DNA from: RYN-433 sp036558265
GTDB lineage: Bacteria; Planctomycetota; Phycisphaerae; Tepidisphaerales; Tepidisphaeraceae
Assembly (NCBI GenBank): GCA_036558265.1
Contig: DATBFY010000322.1
Span: 1 to 6,155, forward strand
Reading direction: 5' to 3'
Length of the DNA stretch: 6,155 bases
How positions within the stretch are numbered: the first letter of the stretch is position 1; each line of letters opens with the position of its first letter. The notes below the pieces were generated by a model, which was given only the letters and a program-made list of their open reading frames with translations, ran no database searches and was not told the DNA's origin. Shown here one piece after another: positions 1 through 5,911 of the stretch. Both the position numbers and the translations under genes were made by a program.

Positions 1-481
1 AGCCCGGCGGCGTCGGCTGCCAGTCGGCCGGGCCCGTCCCCGGCGTGTAATCGACCACCGCGTCCGCGCCATCGCTGGCACGTTTCTTCAATTCCCGTTC
101 AGCCGCGTGCGCGCCGGCAGCCACTCCTTTGTCCTGAGCTTTGCCGTCCGGGATCGACGCCAGCGATGATGTCAACGCCGCATCGAACGTCTCCTTGAGC
201 GCAGGATAAAGCGCCGCCAATGTGTCGTGGGCCGCCTGCGCCGCGGCCGCGGATTCCGATGCCGCTCGATCAGTCTTCCGCCCACCGTCCAACCGCTTCA
301 CCGCGTCGTATACCGCCGTTTGCACGATCGCCATGTTTCGCGCCGCATACGGTGGGGATGTCCTGGCGGTGCGGATCGTGTCCAGCAGGACGTTGTTCCA
401 CTGCACGACCAGGTCCGCCGCCAGCATCCGCCGCCCCTCCAGCGCCTCAACTCCCGCAAATGTGAATCGTTGAACCCGCAT
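1..481 (-). CDS. Vanadium-dependent haloperoxidase / PAP2-superfamily protein, N-terminal part (runs off left edge)
   Basis: I translated this by hand: an unbroken minus-strand frame from an ATG at 481-479 gives 160 residues to the window edge. Residues about 14-22 read LEGRRMLAA, a variant of the LEPR-XLL motif found near the N-terminus of planctomycete extracellular proteins. Residues 25-61 (VVQWNNVLLDTIR..., then PYAARNMAIVQTAVYDAV), the helix around 84-107 (AHDTLAALYPALKETFDAAL) and 144-160 (DYTPGTGPADWQPTPPG) match the N-terminal half of bacterial vanadium chloroperoxidase-like proteins. Family members oxidise halides with peroxide, or act as acid phosphatases. The vanadate/phosphate-binding Lys, Arg and His residues lie in the C-terminal half, outside the window, so activity cannot be judged. 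The frame stays open upstream; an ATG at 523-521 would add 14 residues. I prefer 481 because the motif then sits at the usual distance from the N-terminus. Neither start has a clear Shine-Dalgarno. The gene is divergent from the plus-strand cluster. Confidence 0.85.
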   Translation of the reverse strand, partial: MRVQRFTFAGVEALEGRRMLAADLVVQWNNVLLDTIRTARTSPPYAARNMAIVQTAVYDAVKRLDGGRKTDRAASESAAAAQAAHDTLAALYPALKETFDAALTSSLASIPDGKAQDKGVAAGAHAAERELKKRASDGADAVVDYTPGTGPADWQPTPPG

Positions 482-623
482 GAATGGTCCCGCGCCGCGA
501 AAGCCCGCGATCCCCGCAGCCATACTGCAGGCTGCGCTTAAGGGATCGCGAGCGGCGCACGATACCCGCCGCCACTCGCCCCGGTGAGCGCGAAAAGCAC
601 TGCCGAGCTGCGATTTCAACGGC

Positions 624-652
624 TTGGTCTCAGCCGGCGTATTGGGTATAAG
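624..652 (+). promoter_or_regulatory. Candidate sigma70-type promoter for the plus-strand gene cluster
   Basis: TTGGTC (624-629) and TATAAG (647-652) are separated by 17 nt. The -10-like box matches TATAAT at five of six positions and stands out in very GC-rich DNA; the -35-like box is weak. A start near 659 would give a leader of about 60 nt that includes a small CGCCG/CGGCG stem (667-681) and the Shine-Dalgarno at 705-710. The rest of the 482-721 intergenic stretch shows no gene. It must also hold the promoter of the divergent haloperoxidase gene, which I could not locate. This is an inference from pattern only. Confidence 0.35.
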
Positions 653-704
653 TTGGGCAGGGGGCTCGCCGCCGGTCGGCGCGAAAATGGGTAATTTGAT
701 CCTC

Positions 705-710
705 AAGGAG
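705..710 (+). promoter_or_regulatory. Ribosome binding site of the PEP-CTERM gene
   Basis: AAGGAG lies 11 nt upstream of the ATG at 722 and supports that start. It is the clearest Shine-Dalgarno in the window; most other genes here have weak ones. Confidence 0.7.
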
Positions 711-721
711 CGAGAGAGAAA

Positions 722-1471
722 ATGAACTTCGCAAGCCTCCCCGCGTTCGCCGTCGCCGCCGTCTGCGCCGGCCTGTCCGTCGTCGCCGGCACGGCGTCGG
801 CACAGTCCGTTCCGATCCCCAACAACTCGTTCGAGTCCCCAACCGTCACGTTCGAGCAGCAAGCGTCCCCGTTCGTCGATGACTGGACCAACACCGGCCC
901 GGTCTTGAGCGGCGGCGTCAACCTCAACGCGGGAATCTTCCCCAACAGCCCCGAAGGTCAGCCCGGGCACATCGACAACCCCGACGGCAACCAGATCGCC
1001 TACATCGGCACCCAGACGGGCAATGAGCTGTCGCAAGTGCTCACCTCCACCTACCAGGCGGGCAAGGCCTACGCGCTCAAGGTCGCCGTCGCCAAGAGCC
1101 TCTTTTTCCCACCCGCGCCCAGCACCGCCAATCCGACCGGACTCGACAATCTCCGCCTGGAGTTGTTCTACGTGGACGGCAGCAACGTCCGCCAGCCGGT
1201 CACGCTGCTCGACATCCCCAACGACATCGCCAACGGCCTTCGCGACGACCACCTGAAGGATTTCGTCACGACCAGCCCGATCCTGGCCGCGGCCGACCCC
1301 GCGGTCGGCAAGTCGATCGGGGTGCTGCTGACCACCGTCGGCGACGCCGGCGGGTTTTTCGACATGGACAACGTGACCGTCACCGCCGGCGTGCCCGAGC
1401 CCGCGACGCTGGGGGGCCTCTCGCTGGTTGGCGGCTTGTTCGCCCTTCGCCGGCGGCGCCGCATTGCCTAG
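722..1471 (+). CDS. PEP-CTERM sorting domain-containing secreted protein
   Basis: The product is 249 residues. Residues 1-27 form a Sec signal peptide with a hydrophobic alanine/valine core ending ASA before QS. The body (about 28-223) is low in Cys, rich in Asn, Asp, Gly and Thr, and begins VPIPNNSFESPTV. It also contains DGNQIAYIGTQTGNELSQVL at about 89-108. This layout (N-x-S/G-F-E-x-P opening, later DGNQ-A...LSQ) is typical of beta-sandwich, galactose-binding-like domains in secreted PEP-CTERM proteins, so carbohydrate binding is possible but unproven. The C-terminus is a full PEP-CTERM signal: VPEP at 224-227, a hydrophobic stretch of about 16 residues, then RRRRR. Family knowledge says such tails are processed by an exosortase, placing the protein on the surface or in the exopolysaccharide matrix; no exosortase gene is in the window. 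It is the first gene of the plus-strand cluster and ends 9 nt before msrB. The specific function is unknown. Confidence 0.92.
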   Translation: MNFASLPAFAVAAVCAGLSVVAGTASAQSVPIPNNSFESPTVTFEQQASPFVDDWTNTGPVLSGGVNLNAGIFPNSPEGQPGHIDNPDGNQIAYIGTQTGNELSQVLTSTYQAGKAYALKVAVAKSLFFPPAPSTANPTGLDNLRLELFYVDGSNVRQPVTLLDIPNDIANGLRDDHLKDFVTTSPILAAADPAVGKSIGVLLTTVGDAGGFFDMDNVTVTAGVPEPATLGGLSLVGGLFALRRRRRIA

Positions 1472-1480
1472 AATGGTTGC

Positions 1481-2047
1481 ATGATGAACGCCCGCGCAAC
1501 GCTGCTCCTTGGCTTGTTGGTCCTGGTCGTCGGTTGCGATCGTCCGGCAGCAGACCCGGCGCAACGCACCAGGACCGGCAGCAGCGTCGCGGCCGCGCCG
1601 TCCACCAACCATTCGGAGGCCACCGTGACCAAGACCGAAGAGGAGTGGCGCAAGACCCTGACCCCCGAACAGTATGCCGTCCTGCGCCAGAAGGGGACCG
1701 AGCGCGCCTTCACCGGCAAGTACGACGAGTTCTTCCAGCCCGGCACCTACGTCTGTGCCGCCTGCGGGCAGGAACTGTTCTCGTCCGACACGAAGTTCAA
1801 TTCCGGCTGCGGCTGGCCGGCGTTCTACGCCGCCAAGGCAGGCGACCGCGTCAAGCTCACGACAGACGATTCCTACGGTATGCACCGGGTCGAGGTCACC
1901 TGCGCCCGCTGCGGGTCGCACCTGGGGCACGTCTTCGACGACGCCCCGGATCAGCCGACCGGACAGCGCTACTGCATCAATTCCGTCTCCTTGAAGTTCA
2001 TTCCGGCCAATCCCAAGGACAAGACGGGCACGCCCGCAAAGCCTTAG
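1481..2047 (+). CDS. msrB: Peptide-methionine (R)-S-oxide reductase, lipoprotein-type
   Basis: The enzyme reduces methionine-R-sulfoxide in proteins back to methionine. The 188-residue product starts with a hydrophobic segment and a lipobox-like VVGC with Cys19, so it is predicted to be lipid-anchored outside the cytoplasmic membrane. A flexible linker (about 20-50) leads to a complete MsrB domain (about 51-176). Visible hallmarks are two zinc-binding CxxC pairs (C92/C95 in CAAC; C141/C144 in CARC), the GCGWPAF motif with C110, GSHLGHVFDD at 145-154, and the catalytic Cys165 in RYCINSVSLKF. C110 is the usual resolving-Cys position, which suggests thiol recycling by a thioredoxin-like partner; none is encoded here. 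The start is ATGATG at 1481, so either Met is possible, and no Shine-Dalgarno is seen. The 9-nt gap from the upstream stop suggests translational coupling. The family assignment is firm; the export is inferred from the lipobox. Confidence 0.96.
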   Translation: MMNARATLLLGLLVLVVGCDRPAADPAQRTRTGSSVAAAPSTNHSEATVTKTEEEWRKTLTPEQYAVLRQKGTERAFTGKYDEFFQPGTYVCAACGQELFSSDTKFNSGCGWPAFYAAKAGDRVKLTTDDSYGMHRVEVTCARCGSHLGHVFDDAPDQPTGQRYCINSVSLKFIPANPKDKTGTPAKP

Positions 2048-2076
2048 CGCCCCCGCCGGCAGCAAGCGGTCGCACC

Positions 2077-2081
2077 AAAGG
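2077..2081 (+). promoter_or_regulatory. Ribosome binding site that decides the pseudopilin start
   Basis: AAAGG lies 5 nt upstream of the ATG at 2087, favouring that start over the in-frame GTG at 2081, which overlaps the site. The site sits inside a short inverted repeat, GCACC-AAA-GGTGC (2072-2084), that could partly mask it in mRNA. Confidence 0.5.
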
Positions 2082-2086
2082 TGCAC

Positions 2087-2863
2087 ATGACGCGTCGCCG
2101 ATCCCATCCCCCATTTCGCCGCGCCTTCACGCTGGTCGAGCTGCTGGTCGTGATCGGGATCATCGCGCTGCTGGTCGCGATCCTGCTCCCGACGCTCGCC
2201 AAGGCCCGCTCGGCGTCGAAGCGGTCGGTCTGCCTCTCGAACCTGCACCAGATCGGCCTGGCCATTCACGCCTACGCCAACGAGAACCGGAGTTGCATCC
2301 CCTACGGCCCCAAGGCCCCGCCACCCACGGCCACCAACTTCTACCCCGTCACCGGTACGGTCACCAGCCTGATCTCGCTGGAGAACGGCGACCCGGTCGG
2401 ACTTGGCCTGCTGCTCAACCAGTACCTTTCGAAGACGCCCAGGGTCCTCTTCTGCGCTGAGCCCGACCAGGACGTCAACGCGGATGAGGAGCTCGCCAAC
2501 GTCGGCAAGGCCCAGGCCCAGTGCGACTACTTCTACCGCCACGGCTCGGGCGGGAGCCTGCTGGCCCCGCCGACGACGGATCACATCAAGCTGGGCGCGC
2601 TGGGGAACAACAATGATGGCCTGCCGATCCGAGCGCTGGTGATGGACGCGAACTTCATCGCCTCGCCGGGGCTGGCGGTCTTCCACGTCTTCACCCGCAC
2701 GAACCACAAGCAGCGGTGGGTCAACATCCTGTTTGCCGACGGCCACGCCGACGGCATCGCCAACGACTCGGGCGACTACACCGTCAACTCGGTGGGCGCG
2801 ATCTACGATTCGTTCGGGCGGATGCTCAAGGCGTTCGAGAACGCGGACCGGGATTTTAAATAG
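2087..2863 (+). CDS. Type II secretion-like pseudopilin (prepilin-type N-terminal methylation domain, H-X-DG family)
   Basis: The product is 258 residues from the ATG at 2087; the in-frame GTG at 2081 would add two. A short basic leader (TRRRSHPPFRRA) precedes the class III prepilin motif FTLVELLVVIGIIALLVAIL, with Phe as the expected first mature residue and the conserved Glu at mature position 5. A prepilin peptidase would cut before this Phe and the helix would anchor the subunit. The residue before the cut site is Ala rather than the usual Gly. The next segment (LAKARSASKRSVCLSNLHQIGLAIHAYANE) continues the N-terminal helix as in planctomycete DUF1559-like pseudopilins. Near the C-terminus NHKQRWVNILFADGHADG resembles the family's H-X9-DG motif, with one extra residue between His and Asp-Gly. 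Many paralogues occur in planctomycete genomes, so its partner cannot be named. Its position, 39 nt after msrB and 15 nt before the glucanase gene, suggests co-expression with secreted proteins. Confidence 0.93.
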   Translation: MTRRRSHPPFRRAFTLVELLVVIGIIALLVAILLPTLAKARSASKRSVCLSNLHQIGLAIHAYANENRSCIPYGPKAPPPTATNFYPVTGTVTSLISLENGDPVGLGLLLNQYLSKTPRVLFCAEPDQDVNADEELANVGKAQAQCDYFYRHGSGGSLLAPPTTDHIKLGALGNNNDGLPIRALVMDANFIASPGLAVFHVFTRTNHKQRWVNILFADGHADGIANDSGDYTVNSVGAIYDSFGRMLKAFENADRDFK

Positions 2864-2870
2864 CAATCGC

Positions 2871-2875
2871 GGAGG
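2871..2875 (+). promoter_or_regulatory. Ribosome binding site of the glucanase gene
   Basis: GGAGG lies 3 nt before the ATG at 2879, which is close. The in-frame GTG at 2885 would be 9 nt away and is a possible alternative start, shortening the product by two residues without affecting the signal peptide. Confidence 0.5.
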
Positions 2876-2878
2876 GCA

Positions 2879-5239
2879 ATGAGAGTGTACCGTGCGACGG
2901 CATACGTCATCGCGGCGGCAGTGGCCGGCGTGCTCCCCACCGCGCTCGCGCGCGCCGACATCCTCTCCGCCAAGCGCGGCTTTGCCGACACGGGCGCCAA
3001 CTACGGCGACCTGCAGGCGACCGGCGCGGGCTGGTATTACACCTGGGGCACCGGCCCGGCCAATCCGGGCAACTTCGACGCCAAGTTCTACCCGATGTTC
3101 TGGAACGCGCCGAACCAGACCACGATCAATAGCGCCAAGGCGCGCAACCCGCTCTACGTCCTGGGGTTCAACGAACCCGAGCGCAGCGACCAGGCGAACA
3201 TGACGGTCGCCCAGGCGATCTCGTCCTGGACCACGATCTCCAACAGCTTCACCGGCACGGCCGCGAAGCTCGTCAGCCCGGCCGTCGCCGATACCGGCGG
3301 TTCGACCGGCGGGCAGCAGTGGCTCGCCAATTTCATGTCGCAGGCGAAGGCCGCCAACCTCAAGGTCGATGCGGTGGCGTTCCACTGGTACGGGGTGAGC
3401 ACGCCCGACAATCCCGCCGGCGCCGCCAGCTCGTTCCTCAGCCGCGTCGATTCCTATCACAACAGCTACGGCCTGCCCGTCTTCATCACCGAGTTCGCCA
3501 TTCACGACTGGGGCGGCAACTACACCGACGCCCAGATCATCGAGGCCAACCGCCAGTTCCTGAACATCGTCATCCCCGGCCTCGAATCGCGAAGCTACGT
3601 GGCGGGATATTCCTGGTACACCTGGTTCAGCGATGCCCACCTCTTCGGCGGCACGCCGCTCACGCCGACCCCCATGTCCTACAGCTACATCGGGGCGGTC
3701 GGCAGCGGCACGACCGCGGACATCGGCGGCAAGAACCTCGGCGAGCACGTCGCCTACCTCACGGGCGGCACGCTGACCATGACCGGCAGCCCCGGGACGG
3801 CGCGTTACGTCAACGCGCTGGCGAACACGAGCGCGATCACCGGTGCGATCGACTGGGGGTTGAACGCGCCGTCGAACTGGGTCCGCATCCAGGGCGGCGC
3901 GACGCTGCGGAAGACCGGATCGAACCAGGTCACGTTCGCCGGTCCCGTGACCGACGACGGCGTGCTCGAGGTCGCCCAGGGCGTGCTGCGCCTCGGGGCG
4001 CTGACGACCGGCATCGGATCGATCAACATCTCGAGCACCGGCGATGCGACCGGGTCCACCGCGCGGCTGGAACTGGCTGGCAATATCACCGTCAGCCCCG
4101 CGGTCTTCCTCGCGCAGCGCAACGACCCGGGCGGCTCGGACGGCATCCGCAACGTCGGCGGGAACAACACGCTGAGCGGCCCGATCACGATCACCGTGGG
4201 CGGCAACCAGGCGCGGGTGCGGTCTGACGCCGGACAACTCACGCTCGTCGGCCCGATCACCACCAACGCCACCACGCCGCGCAACCTCTACCTGCAGGGC
4301 GCGGGCAACGGCGTGGCCAGCGGCGCGATCTCCGACAACGCCGCCATCGCCGGCGGGACGATCAACCTCTGGAAGGAGGGCGCGGGCGCCTGGACGCTGG
4401 CGGCCTCGAATACCTTCACCGGGGCGACCACGATCAACGCCGGCCGACTCCACGTCAGCGGATCGGTCGCCGGCTCGTCGGGCGTGTCGGTCGCCGGCGG
4501 CGCGGTGTTCGAGGCGGCGGCAAGCCAACGGGTCAAGTCGCTGGTGATCGCCGACGGCGGCGCTGGCGAGGTGACGTCTGGGTCTCCGTCGTCCAGCCCG
4601 TCCGTGCTGGTGACCGGATCGCTCGCGCTGCTCGGGACGCGTTCGAATCTCGACCTCCACCGCAACGCGCTGGTGGTGGACTATGCCGGCGGCGGCAGCT
4701 CGCCCATTGCTGACGTTCGCGACCAGATCGTGCGGGCGTATGACGGCGGCGACTGGAACGGCAGCGGCGGGATCGGCTCCAGCGACGTCCGCGCCGCCGT
4801 CCAACTCTTGTCGATCGGTTATGGCGAGGCTTCGGCGCTCCTGGGCGTGACCGGCGGCAGCTTCCTGGGGACGAGCGTTGACGGCAGCGCGGTCCTCGTG
4901 CGGACGACGATCCTCGGCGACGCGACGCTGGACGGGAGCGTCGATTTCGCCGACCTGGTCGTCCTGGCGCAGCACTATGATCAGCCCGGCATCTACGCCG
5001 ACGGCGATCTGACCTACGACGGAACGGTCGATTTCGGCGACCTGGTGAAGCTGGCGCAGAATTACAATACCGCCCTGCCGGCCGATCCGATCCCCGGCGC
5101 CGGCATGGCATTCGAAGCCGACCTGACGCGGGCTTTCGCGGCGGTGCCCGAACCCGCGATCGCGATCCCCCTCGCTGCCGCCTCGATCCTCGTTGTGTTG
5201 AACGCTCGCCGCCCGCGCCATCGCCCCGCCGCCACATAA
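2879..5239 (+). CDS. Modular secreted GH128-type beta-1,3-glucanase with autotransporter-type repeats, dockerin-like doublet and PEP-CTERM tail
   Basis: The product is 786 residues. A signal peptide (1-26, ending ARA) is followed by a glycoside hydrolase domain (about 27-275) of the Asl1-like/GH128 type: WYYTWG at 52-57, LGFNEPE at 95-101, LVSPAV at 131-136, AFHWYG at 167-172, ITEFA at 203-207 and YSWYTWF at 244-250. By family logic E99 is the acid/base and E205 the nucleophile, and the substrate would be beta-1,3-glucan. Residues about 295-600 are Gly/Thr/Asn-rich beta-helix sequence with at least two autotransporter-associated beta-strand repeats (about 339-372 and 497-530). Residues 618-678 form a linker module, 679-730 a dockerin-like doublet, and 756-782 a PEP-CTERM signal (VPEP, hydrophobic stretch, then a weak RRPRHR tail). 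It is the last gene of the cluster. It is probably held at the cell surface or in the matrix. The catalytic domain call is strong; the exact glucan is inferred. Confidence 0.92.
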   Translation: MRVYRATAYVIAAAVAGVLPTALARADILSAKRGFADTGANYGDLQATGAGWYYTWGTGPANPGNFDAKFYPMFWNAPNQTTINSAKARNPLYVLGFNEPERSDQANMTVAQAISSWTTISNSFTGTAAKLVSPAVADTGGSTGGQQWLANFMSQAKAANLKVDAVAFHWYGVSTPDNPAGAASSFLSRVDSYHNSYGLPVFITEFAIHDWGGNYTDAQIIEANRQFLNIVIPGLESRSYVAGYSWYTWFSDAHLFGGTPLTPTPMSYSYIGAVGSGTTADIGGKNLGEHVAYLTGGTLTMTGSPGTARYVNALANTSAITGAIDWGLNAPSNWVRIQGGATLRKTGSNQVTFAGPVTDDGVLEVAQGVLRLGALTTGIGSINISSTGDATGSTARLELAGNITVSPAVFLAQRNDPGGSDGIRNVGGNNTLSGPITITVGGNQARVRSDAGQLTLVGPITTNATTPRNLYLQGAGNGVASGAISDNAAIAGGTINLWKEGAGAWTLAASNTFTGATTINAGRLHVSGSVAGSSGVSVAGGAVFEAAASQRVKSLVIADGGAGEVTSGSPSSSPSVLVTGSLALLGTRSNLDLHRNALVVDYAGGGSSPIADVRDQIVRAYDGGDWNGSGGIGSSDVRAAVQLLSIGYGEASALLGVTGGSFLGTSVDGSAVLVRTTILGDATLDGSVDFADLVVLAQHYDQPGIYADGDLTYDGTVDFGDLVKLAQNYNTALPADPIPGAGMAFEADLTRAFAAVPEPAIAIPLAAASILVVLNARRPRHRPAAT
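4919..5068 (+). repeat. Dockerin-like tandem repeat inside the glucanase gene
   Basis: Two 21-residue units (residues 681-701 and 710-730) share the pattern D-x-T-x-D-G-[ST]-V-D-F-[AG]-D-L-V-x-L-A-Q-x-Y. The DNA is also clearly related between copies (4919-4981 and 5006-5068), indicating an old internal duplication. Asp/Thr residues sit at positions 1, 3, 5, 7, 9 and 12 of an EF-hand-like calcium loop, as in type I dockerins. In planctomycetes such doublets commonly precede PEP-CTERM tails, and no cohesin partner is visible here. Confidence 0.8.
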
Positions 5240-5275
5240 CATCTCACGTTGCTCTGCCGAAATCCTCGCAAGGCC

Positions 5276-5380
5276 CGTCATCCTGAGGGAGTTTCAACGA
5301 CCGAAGGATCTTGCTCCGAATGGATGATCGCGTCCCCTCGCGGCCAGATCCTTCGTCGGTAAAACCTCCTCAGGATGACG
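5276..5380. repeat. Long imperfect inverted repeat between convergent genes (REP/MITE-like; possible bidirectional terminator)
   Basis: The left arm (5276-5311) begins CGTCATCCTGAGG and ends CGAAGGATCT. The right arm (5346-5380) is its near-complete reverse complement, AGATCCTTCG to CCTCAGGATGACG. The arms are about 35 nt each with a few mismatches or one-base shifts in the middle, around a 34-nt loop. The outer 13 nt and inner 10 nt match perfectly. No coding potential or transposase is present, and no U-tract follows, so it is not a classical intrinsic terminator. It lies 36 nt past the glucanase stop and 27 nt past the thioesterase stop, where a foldback could end both transcripts. The GTCATCCTGAG...CGAAGGATCT style resembles interspersed palindromes I recognise from diverse environmental bacterial genomes. 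The rest of the 5240-5407 gap holds nothing I can name. Confidence 0.8.
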
Positions 5381-5407
5381 TCGCTCTGAGCTTAGGTCTT
5401 CATGTTT

Positions 5408-5821
5408 TCACCCTTCCCCTTCAAGCTTCCGCCGGATCCCCTCGGGGATCGGGATCGAGCGCATGCCGTGGTCCAGCATCTCGCAGCAGACGCTGGTCAT
5501 CTTGCCCAGGGCGACGCGGCGGCCTTCCCAGAGAAACTCGACCTCGTAGTTGAACGACTTCTCCCCCACCTTGGTCACCCGCATGATCAGCTCCACCTCG
5601 TCCTCGAAGCGCAGCGGGCCGAAGTACTCGCACGCGGCGGAGACGCGAGGCCAGCCGATCTCCAGCGCCTCGTGACTCATGACCACGCTCATCCCCAGCG
5701 AGCGGAAGAAAGCGTGCTCGACCTCCTCCATCATTCGGAAGTAATTGGAGAAGTGGACGACGCCGGCCAGGTCCGTCTCGGAGAACTGGATGCGGCGCTT
5801 GATGCTGTGGTGGGCGGGCAT
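5408..5821 (-). CDS. Acyl-CoA thioesterase, hotdog fold (4-hydroxybenzoyl-CoA thioesterase / YbgC-FadM-like)
   Basis: The product is 137 residues, the usual length for a single-hotdog thioesterase. The N-terminal signature is RIQFSETDLAGVVHFSNYFR (about 10-29), in which Asp17 occupies the catalytic position of the 4HBT family, followed by the long central helix MMEEVEHAFFRSLG. The later strands (FGPLRFEDEVELIMRVTKVG, SFNYEVEFLWEGRRVALGKM) complete the fold. It should hydrolyse an acyl- or aroyl-CoA (or an acyl carrier thioester) in the cytoplasm, normally as a tetramer; the acyl group cannot be read from sequence. The ATG at 5821-5819 has no Shine-Dalgarno; instead a heptamer inverted repeat begins 8 nt upstream. 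It lies downstream of the partial oxidoreductase gene on the same strand, so the two are probably co-transcribed. It converges on the glucanase gene. Confidence 0.93.
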   Translation of the reverse strand: MPAHHSIKRRIQFSETDLAGVVHFSNYFRMMEEVEHAFFRSLGMSVVMSHEALEIGWPRVSAACEYFGPLRFEDEVELIMRVTKVGEKSFNYEVEFLWEGRRVALGKMTSVCCEMLDHGMRSIPIPEGIRRKLEGEG

Positions 5822-5829
5822 GGGTGAGC

Positions 5830-5904
5830 GTCCATTGTCAGTGGTCCGTTGTCCGTTGCAAGACGCCCAACGCTACAACTGACAATGGACAACTGACCAC
5901 GGAC
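5830..5904. repeat. Heptamer-based inverted repeat between two minus-strand genes
   Basis: Four direct 7-nt units (5830-5857) read GTCCATT, GTCAGTG, GTCCGTT, GTCCGTT. After a 19-nt spacer, four units in the opposite orientation (5877-5904) read AACTGAC, AATGGAC, AACTGAC, CACGGAC. All fit the consensus GTC[CA][AG]T[TG] or its complement. Paired unit by unit the arms disagree at 5 of 28 positions, so a long hairpin is likely. The element fills most of the 90-nt gap between the oxidoreductase stop and the thioesterase ATG. It resembles short tandemly repeated heptamers described from cyanobacteria and other environmental bacteria. Confidence 0.85.
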
Positions 5905-5911
5905 GAATCGT

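Noticed and set aside
227..541. Plus-strand open frames at the left end
   Set aside because: They are antisense to the haloperoxidase-like frame, which has recognisable family sequence; the plus-strand products are Arg/Pro/Ala-rich with no motif.
1477..2460. Long plus-strand open frame of 327 codons across msrB and the pseudopilin gene
   Set aside because: It is a shadow frame: it overlaps two well-supported genes, is Arg/Ala/Pro/Gly-rich as expected from out-of-frame GC-rich DNA, and shows no domain.
4533..5237. Minus-strand open frame of 234 codons opposite the end of the glucanase gene
   Set aside because: The product is extremely Arg-rich low-complexity sequence, antisense to the conserved dockerin-like and PEP-CTERM segments.
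722..5239. Exosortase or cohesin partner for the PEP-CTERM and dockerin-like proteins
   Set aside because: No frame in the window encodes a multi-pass membrane protein with exosortase features or a cohesin-like domain; the partners must be elsewhere.
5437..5452. Short palindrome GATCCCC-TC-GGGGATC as a terminator or operator
   Set aside because: It lies inside the thioesterase coding sequence, where it encodes the proline/isoleucine-rich C-terminal segment, and has no T-tract; probably chance in GC-rich DNA.
5402..5827. Plus-strand open frame of 141 codons opposite the thioesterase gene
   Set aside because: It is antisense to a clear hotdog thioesterase and has no recognisable motif.
5830..5904. 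CRISPR array
   Set aside because: The units are only 7 nt, contiguous without spacers and inverted around a centre, unlike CRISPR repeats.
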